From the NCBI GenBank assembly GCA_020726505.1, contig JAHLEZ010000025.1, positions 248,001 through 312,000 of the forward strand: a DNA stretch of 64,000 bases, in the 5' to 3' direction. Position numbers and translations under genes: made by a program. This document shows positions 36,385 to 47,346 of this stretch, piece by piece. Under the pieces are notes generated by a model. The model was not told the DNA's origin. It saw only the letters and a program-made list of their open reading frames with translations, and searched no databases. Position 1 is the first letter of the stretch. Each line of letters begins with the position of its first letter. This stretch comes from Leptodontidium sp. MPI-SDFR-AT-0119 (taxonomy: Eukaryota; Ascomycota; Leotiomycetes; Helotiales; Leptodontidiaceae).

Positions 36385-37389
36385 GAAAGCCCATACAACT
36401 TCATGAGCTAAGCTGAGAATTCCTGTACGGTTGTCACTCGCTATGCTCGCTAGGATCTAGTGCTCAAGCGGCAGACCAGCGAAATTCAACAGTCGATAGG
36501 ACAATGGCTAGTCTGTCGAGGCCTGGCTATCCATGCTGGAAGTCGGTCTGACCGGCCTACTCCTCTCTATAAGTTAGAACAGATGTAAAATGCAAGAATA
36601 TGCGCCATAATGCCGTTTTAGAGAGAATGCTTAAGGTATGGTACTTTCTAGCCCTAGTCACTGATTTGCACCGGAAGCTGCTGCCAGGCTAGCTTGAAGA
36701 GGTTGTCGGACATAATATAGAGACGTTGAAGGAAGGGAAGCGGAGGATGACGTCGAAGTTTGCTGTAATGATCACTAGCAGGCTGAGGTGACTTAGCACA
36801 ATAGAATAGCTGGAGAGACACTGGATAATAGCTGATGATGCTGTATGATACAGAAGCTAATTGCTAAGGAGGGAAGGTTATCTCTTCCCCACTCTGCACG
36901 TATATATATAGGGGGTAAGTATTAGGGCACGTGCCATTACATTTGCATCGAGATCCTAACCCACATAATCTAAATATATCGGAAAGCGATCGCAAGCGGA
37001 AGGCATATGGATTCATTGACCATCGTCAATGTAAAGCCCACGCCTCCCCCCATAATGGATGTTACGACAAGGCCGAATGCCCGCTGTTGATTACCTGGGG
37101 ACGTGGAAGACGATAGACAGGCCATGCTTGAGTCGAGAGCGAAAGGTGGAGACAAGCACTGCAGATTGTAAATTAGGTTGCGACGAATCAGTTCCTAGAA
37201 CTGTATACTATCTTGTAGCATCTGAAGGTAGTAGTTGAGCTTATGGTAAAGCACAAGGCGGCAATAGGCATCGCTCTGCAATTTGTGAGTAGTATCAAAA
37301 ATTTCCGTTAGGAAATAGGATAGTCTAGAGGCACGAGAGAGAATATTTCCAGAGGTTCATTTCTATATGTTCTTAGATTTCCTATAGTA
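36385..37389. other. Intergenic region
   Basis: About 1 kb with no gene I can support. A TATATATATAGGGGG stretch lies at 36901-36916 and a palindromic GGCACGTGCC at about 36928. It could be the edge of an old element. Confidence 0.35.
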
Positions 37390-38060
37390 CTGTACTGAGT
37401 AATAGATATTCCGGCGTGATAGAAGTGATCCTTTGCAATGTGTTCATCGTGACCTACCACGTCGACGCACCACTCCAGAAACAACTTGAACTCCCTTGTA
37501 ATGAAGTCCTAGTTCTCGTGCCACCTTTTCTCGATGAACTCGTTCAATTTGCCAAAAAAAAAAAAAAAAAAAAAAAACTCCTCAATAGGATTAAAGTCAG
37601 GCGAATACGGTGGGAGGAACTTCAATACTACTCCTGCATCTCGACACATCTGCAAGGTCTTTTCTGAATGGTGCCAGGACCGCGTTGTCCATTAAAATGA
37701 CAGATTTTGGCTCTAGATATCTGCCACAGTGATGTAGCAACTGGGTAATGAAGTCCACAAACAGATCATAGTCTGTTGATCCTTGACTCGCCTCAGCATG
37801 GTGCCATCTTGCGCGTATGCTGGAAGATTGTGCCATCTTTTCTCGTGATAGAACTTTGTGATGTGGATTGGAGATGAACCCTTTGAAGACAACCCCTACG
37901 CTGATGTCCAGCCCTCCCATCGCAGCCAGTCTCATCCACAAAGACAAGCTAGTCAGACTTGTACGTCTATATCAGGCATCTACTACCTACTTCAGTAGGA
38001 TAAGATACGGCTACGAGCTCGCCCCCGAGAATAATGTCCTCTTCCGCGCTCCCATGTAGC
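37390..38060 (-). pseudogene. DDE-superfamily (Tc1/mariner-like) transposase relic
   Basis: On the minus strand one frame reads LVFVDETGCDG (first catalytic D), then with a frame change RARWHHAEASQGSTDYDLFV, GRYLEPKSVILMDNA (second D), and, after another change, YSPDFNPIEEF (third acidic residue). This is the DDE_3 pattern. Directly after PIEE comes a run of 24 T (plus-strand A, 37554-37577) that encodes a string of Phe, then GKLNEFIEKRW. N-terminal DNA-binding region and terminal repeats were not found. Non-functional. Confidence 0.8.
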
Positions 38061-38769
38061 AGCCTGGGTTCGCATCTGGCACTTGGTCATTGAAGGCTGC
38101 GCCCGCAGAATCATATATCTTCGATCGGGCTGTCCTTGCATGTTAAAATCGATTGCCTTGAGCGCTGCTCCACAGGACGTACGCCTGCGAAATTTTTCTT
38201 CAGCCCATCCATGTCCATATATATTCCGTCATGGCTCGAACCGTAGTGAGATGTACCGCGCAACGAGATGTGAGGTGATGGGTTGCAGGCGGCGGCGAGG
38301 GTGCACGAGAATTGCGGAGAAAGGAGAGAGGAGAGAGAGGGAGGATTGTGACAACGGGGTTTTGGTCGCTGTTTTGGGGGGTCTGCTAACCAGTTCTTGG
38401 CTAATTCTATACCCAATCTCTCATCACTACGCACCTCGATCAAGGTACCGTGGGCCGTGCACTCAGAGAGCATCACCTGGTCTCACTCATCAGTTCTTCT
38501 TCCCTTCCCACTTCTCACCTGGCAGTCCCCCGAATCTTGCGGGTGCCAGAAACAGATCACTGTGATCGACTAACGACCTACGTATAGAGGGCTGGCACCT
38601 CCTTTCGTACCTTCCTTCGTTCTTATCGCCCAACCGTAAACCAACATTCTCTCCCTCCTCTCTCGACATCTCCCGTTTCAGTTCCTTCGTCTTTGTCTAT
38701 TTGTCGTCTTCCTCGTCTCTGCTTCGTCTATTCTTTACACGGCCTCTTCTCCTCACACATGTGTCTATT

Positions 38770-39600
38770 CCTCGAGCGAGATATAGTGAAGATGTGCCGA
38801 CGTTCGACGAGGAGAGCACCTCCAATTCCAACACAGACAGCTAATTTGATGACAAAGCAGACTCTGGAACCGATATCGACCTGGACAGCCTCCCAGCCGA
38901 GGAGGATAGCGACGACCATGACGATCTTTTCGATGATGAAGTACGACATCCTCCAGAGCACTACCGCGCCAAGGCTGCAAACCTGGACGTGCAGCGTCTC
39001 CGACAGGGTGTGCGATCAACGATGAGGAAAAGGTGGCCGGAGGCTGTCAGGAATCAAATACGCAAGCTCGCTGGAGACGTTCTGGAAGTGCTACCTTATA
39101 GTATATAAGATAGAAACAGGGAGGAAGATTGATCCTACGATCCCAAGTGAATGGTCAAGATGTGAGCCTTCACACACCCTTCTAAATTGTGGTTTACGCT
39201 AACGATATCCTTAGATTGTCAAAATCGTAGCAGTAGAAAAGGACCTCGATTTCTCAAAGCGACCGAGTGCGACCATGTATGCGGAGGATCTAGCTGAATT
39301 CGCGCGAGTCCTTCTAGCTACGACCGAGATGACTTGTGACATTGGATGGCACCGAATCCAACTCATCCTATTTTGTCAACTTGCAGGCAACACAGGTAAT
39401 CGACCGGAGGCTGTGGTTGAGCTTCGGTACCGAACCGACATCTAAAGTTGACCTTGATTCGAGATCCCGACTGAGGAAGTCGTCCTCGTCTTTTTTGTTG
39501 AACTGACGCCCGAATTCACGAAACGATATCTCGGCTCCAGCCTCGCGGGATTGATACCGACGAGCATCACCGCGGAAGTCCTGCCAATCGCACTAGTGTA
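38770..39600 (+). pseudogene. DUF3435-family protein, N-terminal part (Starship-captain-related family)
   Basis: Plus-strand reading begins with an acidic region (SEDVPTFDEESTSNS, a TAA, then DSGTDIDLDSLPAEEDSDDH), continues with EHYRAKAANLDVQRLRQ and, after frame changes, GIKYASSLETFWK and IVYKIETGRKIDP. A likely intron (GTGAGC to CTTAG, about 39160-39214) precedes VEKDLDFSKRP, EDLAEFARVLLATTEMTC, WHRIQLILFCQLAGNTGNRP and ELTPEFTKRYLG. The GNRPEA segment carries the first catalytic Arg of the tyrosine-recombinase fold. The C-terminal part with the catalytic Tyr is missing; sequence turns AT-rich after about 39650. Broken by stops and frameshifts. Family assignment is from recognised motifs; no Starship borders were seen. 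Confidence 0.75.
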
Positions 39601-40679
39601 CAGTTAGAGCATAGTGCACCAATTACGAGACGACACATCGACGGTGTCCACTAGCCGTAGTAGCTATTAAATGGAAGTAAGTTATTATAATAGCCATTAG
39701 TCTTACTTATAAGATACACTACTAATTAGTTTTTTTAGATTAGATAAACGCTATAATTTGTTAATCGTCCTACTTCATTTCACTTCTTTCAAATACAAAT
39801 TACTAATGCTTCTTGCTTTAAGAGACTATCGAGAACCAGCGATATAACCTTAAATGAAATATTAGAATAAGAAGTAAGCTAAGAATACATGACTTATAGC
39901 ACCGAATGTAGGGGGAATTATGCGAGGGGCGTGGGCGGGGGGGGGGGGGGGGGGGGGGCGACGAGGAGGGGACGATTACAGGCTGTTTCCTATTTACATA
40001 TTTCTCCCCTCCGATTATAAAGTGAGGACATGCACCGTAATATCGAGGACTCCTTAGTTTAATAGTATAATAGATGATTATATTATGTAATAATTAGCAT
40101 TTCCATTTTAACTTATTATTTAGTCTTTAACGTAATAATAAAATTTATTATTATTAAATCTGTTTAAGTAGAAACAAGGTACTAAGTTCGTAGGCTATAC
40201 ATCGATGTTATAAATAATTTTGTTATTGTTATTTTTATAATATTAGAGAAACCTTTTGTCGTCTTAATTCCACTTAATATTAAGGTAAGATAGGTACGAG
40301 CTCTTTATATCGTACTTAATAAACTTACATTAATAGCACCTTGCTTATGTACCTTCCTTATAACGCCAAAAGCTCTCGATATAATTATATTAAAAGGGTA
40401 TAACTATTTAAGAATTCTTTAACTTCGTGTTTAGCTAACCTAAGTGATTCTTATTAGACTAGTCTGGTACTACTTAGTTAAAAAAAGAAGAAAAAAAGGA
40501 GTCGAAAGTCGCTTGAGTGTTCTTTACTACCCTTTAGGAACTATAAGTATAACGCGGAGTTTTATTCTCTTTCTAAAGGATCTTAATCAATAAAGAAAAG
40601 GGTATTAACAAGTAAGTATTAATCATCAAGTAGATTATCGTTAAGGTAAGTATAGAAATGTCCGTTACTAAGAAGAGAT
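39601..40679. other. RIP-mutated AT-rich sequence with a G22 run
   Basis: CpA-poor, TpA-rich sequence of unknown origin, starting just after the truncated DUF3435 relic. It includes a run of 22 G at 39937-39958. No coding signal recognised. Confidence 0.45.
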
Positions 40680-43090
40680 TGTTACGGCTGGCAAGAGGTT
40701 GATACGGCGAGTTGACTCTAGCTTTGTATTTGGGCCTCTAGCTACGCTCAGAATCGAGAAGAAAAGACAAAGAGAGAAGGAGAGCTCTCCGTAAGGGAGG
40801 GCTCAAGTATATATATATAAAGGACCCTCCTAATAGGGTCTAGCGTAGTCGAGTACTATTCACGTCAACATGTCGCAGGCTTACCACTTAGTCTTCCTTA
40901 TTAGGCTTAGCGCCGTCGCATAGCTAGCGATGTTACAAGCCCGTGTCGGTTAAAATACGAGGCGTATTATAGGTCGTAATATTACCCCCCCCCCCTCCTA
41001 AAAAACTACGTCCGCGTAATTATAACTATAACCGTATCATCTTCTAAGTCGTTATAGTCGTCGATACTAGCGTTATAAGCCTCTAGCCACTTTAGGAGAG
41101 CTCTTAGTAAGCCTTTTGTCGTGCAAAGCTCAAATCGACGGCCGGCATGGCTCTCATAGTGGCTGCAACGTGGTGGCAAAAGTGTCTGATTTCTAGGAGG
41201 GAGCTCCTGTCTGCAACTGCCCCTATAACTAACTGGCCTGCTTACGTAGGCTAGGCACGTGCGCATACCTGTGTTGCACGACACCTTTAGCATTCAGATA
41301 CTTTAAGTAGAACCTCTTAATTATATACGAAGCTGTTATAATATCTAAGTATAAGTATTACTTTAAGTCTTCGTCGGCGCTTAGCCACTTAATATAATAA
41401 AATAACTTATTCCGCATAACCTTAGAGCCAAGGATGCCTTCAATTTCCCACTTATCCTACTTAGGCAATAACTAAATAAGTGCTAGTGTGACTCTAGCTT
41501 GTTTAAGTAAGGGGTTGTCGACGTACTTACGAAGCGAGTAAGAGTAAAAGACGGGATAAATTTACTAGTCCTCTAAAAGCTTAACCCTTTAACTCTCTCT
41601 TTCCTTAGTAACTACTTTGACCGGGCCGTACCACTTATTGAAGAGCTTCCTTAAGGGTTAGTCGATATTCTAGTTCTAAGTGTCAACTAATACTAAGTCG
41701 CTAACGTCTCAATTAATAGCGCGTCGTCTATAGTTCGCTAGTCGTTCCATTTTCTCTTATTAATCTTTTAGAGACGATTATACGACTTTAATAACTTCCT
41801 TTATTCGTAATACTACTTATAAAGCCTCCTCGCAATTGAGTTTCTTTATTACTATAGCCGGCGGCTTTAAGTTAACTAAGTCCTAAGAAGTCTTTAACTT
41901 AATATTATTAAGTAATTAAAAAGGGGACAGGCGGCCTAAGGACTCGTGTAATAATATTAATTAAGTGATATCTATAATTAATAAGAAGTTACTTTAGTTG
42001 TCTTAGTAATAGTAATAAATAGAACAGAGCTACTACTTAGTATATTAGTTCGTTACTTTTATTTAGTCGTCGACATCTAAGTTATACGCCGCCGTTAACT
42101 TTACCTTAGTTCCGAGGATGCGACAGTACTTTTTCTAAAAGGAGAAGACGAACTAAAGTCCGCAGTCCGAGATAATAAAGTCTGGCATACTAAAGTATTA
42201 AGTCTAATAAATAAAAAAGAGAATAACTATACCTTTAGCTATAATTATATTATTATAAAGTATCGAGACTAGTTTCTTAGACAAGCGGTTAATAATAACT
42301 ATAACGAAGTTATAGCCTTTCTTATCGATTAGAAGTTTAGTAAAATCTATTATTAAGTATTAATATAATCGAGCAGGGATTAATAGGGGGTATGAGAAGC
42401 TAAGGGTCTTATCCCTATAGGTCTTTTATTAGGAGTAACTACAGTTTACTACGTATTAATTTATGTCTATAGTGAGGCCGTTCTAATAATATTTGCGACT
42501 TAATAATGGCTTTATTTTTCTAATCCCCGCGTGTACTACTAAAAGTTAAGAATATATAGCGAATAAGTGTCGTGTAAAGCTCCGGCGATTCTAAGGGCAC
42601 TTCTAGGCGGCCTTAGAAAAGTAACTTGTCGTTTACTAGCTCATAATTTAGCGACTATTCCTTAGCCTTTTATTAAAGAGGCTCTAGCGAAGGCGAAGTC
42701 TTATTAACTAAGAGTACTTAGTTAATAACGTCGTATTACGCGATATTATAAGCTACTATAAAGTTAAAGTCTAGCTCCTTTATAGTAGGAGTCTCCGGGT
42801 CGACTAATACTCTTATATTAGGCTTAGGTTCTAGCTTAAGGTCGTCACGTGGCTCAGTATCGTAATCCGAGATTATAGCTTTTATAAGTGCTAGGGGTAT
42901 TGTCTCTACGACTTTAATGTAGGCGTTTATAAAATCGACGGCGGAGAGCTAAAGGTCGCTAGCGACTCTCGGGTCAATTTTATTAGTCGGAATTAATTAT
43001 TAACTACGGATAGCCCGCTTACGTGCTTTTACGGCCGTGAGGTCCTAATCCCGTCGGGACAAGGTATTAGCTAACGTATTAGTAGTTCTA
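40680..43090 (-). mobile_element. Chromovirus (Gypsy) copy 2, RIP-mutated and 5'-truncated
   Basis: The 3' LTR (40680-40981, about 302 bp, TGTTACGG to CGTAATA) is followed by the complement of a polypurine tract containing 11 C. On the minus strand going right: chromodomain (KWEIEGILGSKVMRN, KW, DED) at about 41380-41460; integrase core at about 41600-42400; H2C2 and KYYWNGLT at about 42480-42600; and the end of RNase H (NTLANTLSRRD) at about 43030-43080. RT and gag are missing. It is the same family as 19615-20756, in the same orientation. It carries a younger insert at 41117-41283. Confidence 0.85.
41117..41283. repeat. Solo-LTR-like insert, not RIP-mutated
   Basis: 167 bp beginning TGTCGTGC and ending GCACGACA, flanked by the 5-bp duplication CCTTT (41112-41116 and 41284-41288). 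The flanking chromovirus sequence is continuous across it when compared with copy 1 near 20040. CpA is abundant inside and scarce outside. Apart from its termini it does not resemble the Copia LTR at 638. Confidence 0.9.
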
Positions 43091-44140
43091 GTGCGATACA
43101 TAATTATAAAATAAAGTCCGCAAAGAACTCGGCCTATCGAGCCTGCCTAGCCATTGTTAGATTTGACTTCGGTAACTCGTGCCGATTCTACGCTAGAGAA
43201 CAGCTGAAGTAATCTCCACTGCTTACGCGGCTCGGAAATTACTCTTGTATTCGATTACGTAGTCGAAGCTTCTAGAGAAGCTAATATTATGTATATAACT
43301 ACCGAAGAGCCCTTATGGCTCTTCTCTCAAGCAAGCAATTTACTTTGTCTCTAATCACGTGTTCGACCACTGCATTTCCTCCCTTCTGATTGGCTCACTT
43401 ATTCTCACAATATCCTCTCACTTCTAGGGCTAGTAACTATAGATAAGTACAAAGGCGTCAATTAAGATTAAATCTCTTAAAATTTTAAGTAAATAATAAA
43501 ACGTAACGACGAATAAGACTTTTCTTTAACTTAGCTACTTTGCTTGCGAGTAATATTGTGATATTTTGCTTGAATACGGGCGATGCTTGAATTTTATCGT
43601 GTTAGAAACTCCTCGAAGGGACTCTCAAATAATAATAGACGAAACGGATAGTCGAGCTTATTTGTTTACTAGACTATGGGACTGTTTGGAGGGGTCGCCC
43701 GTTCCTGTCTTAACACACCCTCCAGTAATCGTGTGGTAGTACTCGTCCGCGCGAGTATCTCCTCGCACTAAGCTTAATATGTGATTATTAAAATTAATCT
43801 TTTAGTATCCAACTATCGGGCTTGTTATATTAGAATTTATAATACAAATTATAGTTAGTAGATACGGTCCACAAAGTACTCGATGTGGTTCTTAAGATAC
43901 AAGTGAGGACGTAGTTGTGGAGTCGTGCCTAAGCGAAGGGCGACGTGAAATTTGCTGCTTATATAAGCGCTACTGACCTCAAGTTCCGAGAGGAAGCAAG
44001 CTCTTGTGTTCCGTTTTCTTGCACAAGGCTTCCTATACACCAGACTTCTCACACAAATCAATCTACTTCGGTTTACGAACGAGATCACTGCGCATCGGCA
44101 AATACTCCTAGCCACAGGTTATATTTATCCAAAGAGCTGG
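43091..44140. other. Transition region
   Basis: About 1 kb between the chromovirus breakpoint and an acidic reading frame. Base composition returns toward normal after about 43300. A TTATATAAG box at 43959-43967 followed by CT- and CA-rich sequence resembles a promoter and leader for the frame starting at 44144. No other gene seen. Confidence 0.4.
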
Positions 44141-44143
44141 GCA

Positions 44144-44560
44144 TAATGGCGGAGGAAGAGAAAGAAATCGAGGAAAGCTAGGCGAAGAAGAAAGCTAGAG
44201 GAACAAGCGCAGTTGGCTCGTTTAGCTCTTTTCCCGAAGACTTTAAACAAATCCCCTTCTCTTAAACTAGCAGCAAATGCCGATACTAGTACTAACATCA
44301 CCGATAGCCCGGCTATCTTCTATAATAGCACTTAAAGTAAGATATATCTGGACTCGGAGGAAATAGAAGATGACGACCCTAAAGCTACCTCTGATTCTCC
44401 AGACTGAAGCAGTGAAGACAGCATCGAGCCCGACTTCAAAGTGGAAGACGAATGTGATGTCGACTTCGGAGACTTATACGACGAGATCAGCAGATGCATC
44501 AAGCCTGAGCTACTATTATCCACTTCAAAATTGCATTTCACTATCATATGTATGTACGTA
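44144..44560 (+). pseudogene. Relic of an acidic protein gene, unrecognised
   Basis: An ATG at 44144 opens MAEEEKEIEES and meets TAG. After a frame change one reads LEEQAQLARLALFPKTLNKS, TSTNITDSPAIFY, then YLDSEEIEDDDPKATSDSPD and EDSIEPDFKVEDECDVDFGD with two stops. The acidic Ser/Asp/Glu style resembles N-termini of fungal transposon or DUF3435 proteins, but I cannot place it. Damage and position next to TEs favour a relic. Confidence 0.4.
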
Positions 44561-44662
44561 TTATGGTGAAAATATGGTACACAATAATCACCAGGGAAAA
44601 CTTGAGCCTGCGATCGAATGGCACCTATGGTGCACTCTGAATCTGGGAGCGTGACATTCGTG

Positions 44663-45663
44663 CTATGCGTTATTGATATATAGACCTGCCTGCTCTATCT
44701 CTCTAACCCAAAGCTTCCATGGCCTCCCAGATGACCACTGCGTCATCACAGCTGAATCCGCAGCCTCACCATCGTTCAAAACCCGTACTTCTGGTAAGGG
44801 CACGGAGCCGCGGTACCCAGACCTCGTCATGAGCACCGTCGTCTGAATTGAGGCATTTTGTTGCGTATATATGGCACGCAAGACACAATCCTCAATACTA
44901 GGAGCGATCACTGTCATACCGTGACCACGCATCATCACGACAGCATGATCTCCGCTCCGAGACTCCGAATTGGAGTTGGCGAAGCAGTCGGCCAGGGCCT
45001 TTCCGAGACGGGTGTCCCGCACCAACATGTCTTGCTTGTCCCCGGCGTTGTAGAGTGCTGAGATATCATATACTGGCGTTGAGGTGCCTTGGTGTTTGAA
45101 CATGTCAGCTCGGGGGGTTTAGGTGGAAAGAAGGGCTGCTCATGCCAAGCTTACCTAAAAATCCTGCCATATGGAAACAGGTTTGCAGAGGCACTCCTTC
45201 ACAGTTTCAGACCTTGATGTTAAGCAGGATTGAAGAAAAGACAAACCTACCAGATATCCCATACGGGATCACGGATTCGGCATGGCTGTGAATAACGGCG
45301 TAAACATCAGGGAACTTCTTGAATATCTCGCTATGGATATGCCGCTCCACATATCCGTCGGTTATGGAAGGGTCTACGGACGATGCATCGCTCACGCGAT
45401 ACTGGACCAGATCTTCCAGTCCTGAGACCAAAGCTGGAGCAATTTGCCGCGCCATGATGAATATATCGGGCTGCATGGGATGCCTGACGGAGAGATGGCC
45501 GTACGCATCCAAAACACTGCAGTAGAGTCAATCATGAGTTCCACACATTTCCGTACACCGGCAATTGCTGGGACATATCGTACCCATGGTAATGAAGTAT
45601 ATGACATCCTGAAATGAACTTTCGACCTAGACCGTCGGGCAAGGATGCACCTGTGGCAGACAT
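44663..45663 (-). CDS. Class II aldolase/adducin-domain protein
   Basis: Four exons (45663-45584, 45516-45251, 45196-45155, 45087-44663) join in phase to 270 aa; introns are 67, 54 and 67 nt. Class II aldolase-type enzymes bind a divalent metal through conserved His and cleave or decarboxylate hydroxylated substrates. Visible motifs are HYHGVLDAYGHLSVR across intron 1, DGYVERHIHSEIF, the metal-binding VIHSHAESVIPYG, FHMAGFLG and VMMRGHGMTVIAPSIED. Bacterial relatives include 3,4-dihydroxyphthalate decarboxylase and fuculose-phosphate aldolase; the exact substrate is not readable here. Divergent from the NmrA-like gene at 46149. The start is the first ATG close to the conserved domain; 45780 is a possible alternative. 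Confidence 0.87.
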
Positions 45664-46013
45664 CCTCAAGACTGGTTGACCACGGCGGAGACGTGACTGC
45701 TGATAGCAGCCGGAGATGCGAGACGACGTATTCAAACTGGTATTCGAACTGATGAGTCTGTGAGCGTGATAAATGCTCAAATTCCTATAACCTAGATGTA
45801 TAAGAATGGAACATCGACGCCGATTCGCAGCTATACAATCCAGATGTTGTCATGTGCTGGGCTTGAAGAGGAGGTAGTGTCATTATCAACCCAAGGGGTG
45901 GGGAAAAGGCCCGCGGATCCAAGGCAAACCTTCCTGTTGAATGGAGGCAACTTGTGCAATGTGGGCTTTGCGGGACGCTTGAACTCAAGGTCCCGCATTT
46001 CCCCATCGATTCT

Positions 46014-46036
46014 CCTACGACCCTACAGGTCGTAGG
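46014..46036. promoter_or_regulatory. Hairpin/palindrome in a divergent promoter
   Basis: CCTACGACC (46014-46022) and GGTCGTAGG (46028-46036) form a perfect 9-bp inverted repeat with a 5-base spacer, roughly in the 485-bp gap between the class II aldolase and NmrA-like starts. It could be a dimeric regulator site serving both genes. Confidence 0.5.
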
Positions 46037-46148
46037 GGCGAGAATAAATGATGTACTTTCAATAAAGAAGATAGATATTAGGTATTAGCATAGTTCCTCC
46101 TATCTATAGAAAGAGAGTATTGTCCATCCCCCAGCACCAGCATTATCA

Positions 46149-46937
46149 ATGGTTGCCCCAGCCGACGCCCGCACGATTGCCATCTTCGGAGCCACAGGGC
46201 AAACCGGCCGTGTTATCGTTCGCCATCTGCTCGCCCAGGCGGAGTCGCGACCCTTGCAGCTGCAGATTTATGTTCGCGACAGTGCAAAGCTCCTCACATT
46301 GTGCCAGGGTATCGACACCAAGCCGCACGTCAAGATCTTCCAGGGTGCGCTCACCGACGTCGAGGTCATTAAAAGCACGATCTCCGGCGCGCAAATCATC
46401 GTGAGCACGCTGGGCGAGAATGACAACGTCCCTGGGGTCCGGGTCCTACAGGACGGGGCAAATTCCATCATCGCTGCCCTCGAGGATCTGAAGGCTCAAC
46501 AGAAGGGTTGGCAGAAGCCGCACGTCTTCTACCTGTCCTCGTCGACGTACAATGCCCGCTTCGCCGCGGAGCGCCCGCCATTTGTCCACTGGCTCATCAA
46601 GACCGCCTTCAGTCACCCATATGCGGACCTGGCCAAGGCGCAAGCGCGGCTCATTGAGAGCACGTCGCTGCTCTCCATCACGCTCATTCAGCCCCCGGTG
46701 CTGATCGAGGAGGAGGCCACCGGGCACGAGATCAGCACCGAGTCCGTCCGGCTGGCCGTCTCGTACAAGGACCTGGGCGCGGCCTTCACGGAGCTGGTGC
46801 TAGAGGACCGGTATCAGGAGCTGCCTGCTGTTGGCGTGTCCAGCAAGCTGGGCGACCGGCCGGCGCGATACGCGCCTGAGATATTCCGGAGGATCTTCTG
46901 GGGCATGTTGGCACACATCAAGAGTCTCGTCTTCTAG
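46149..46937 (+). CDS. NAD(P)-binding NmrA-like reductase
   Basis: An intronless frame of 262 aa. RTIAIFGATGQTGRVIVRHL is the Rossmann GxxGxxG loop; IYVRDSAKL follows the second strand and its Arg suggests NADP(H); IIVSTLGEN and VFYLSSSTYN are the expected next strands; SLLSITLIQPPVLIEEE marks the C-terminal half. Matches the NAD(P)H-binding family related to NmrA and flavin reductases. GC content is higher than in the neighbouring reductases. Convergent with the TAXI-like gene (about 410 bp between stops) and divergent from the aldolase-like gene. Confidence 0.88.
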   Translation: MVAPADARTIAIFGATGQTGRVIVRHLLAQAESRPLQLQIYVRDSAKLLTLCQGIDTKPHVKIFQGALTDVEVIKSTISGAQIIVSTLGENDNVPGVRVLQDGANSIIAALEDLKAQQKGWQKPHVFYLSSSTYNARFAAERPPFVHWLIKTAFSHPYADLAKAQARLIESTSLLSITLIQPPVLIEEEATGHEISTESVRLAVSYKDLGAAFTELVLEDRYQELPAVGVSSKLGDRPARYAPEIFRRIFWGMLAHIKSLVF

Positions 46938-47346
46938 AGGGGGGACGAGCTGTTAATTAGAGTAGTCACAATCAGGTTTAGGCTGGGGTCGCCGAAGGGT
47001 TTTCGCAGATGTCGCTAAATGGGATTCAGATGCATGTATATAGCCACTTGCTGGAATTGTTAAATGGATTTTAGGAATGATCAAAAGAGATTTGCAGGAT
47101 TGTTAAATGTCTTTGGAAAACAGCTATTGATTCAGAATCACGAGATGGTTAAAATTTTCAAGTTAGAGGATAATGTTCAATGGAAAGTACGGCCTTCCCG
47201 TGGTGTTTTTCTTGTTTTGATTGTTGCCGAGAGGTCGAACCTGCAAGTCAATCTAGATGTGCATCAGGTCGGGAGCACTAACACTAAAGAGACATAACAT
47301 TTAACGCTTCAGACATATGATGCATTTGATCTACCCTACTATCAAG

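Noticed and set aside
38083..38565. Plus-strand frame of 160 residues
   Set aside because: Low-complexity, Arg/Ser-rich sequence upstream of the DUF3435 relic with no recognisable motif; probably leader or intergenic sequence.
41006..41293. A 95-residue minus-strand frame
   Set aside because: It crosses the solo-LTR-like insert and the chromovirus 3' end; the open frame is accidental.
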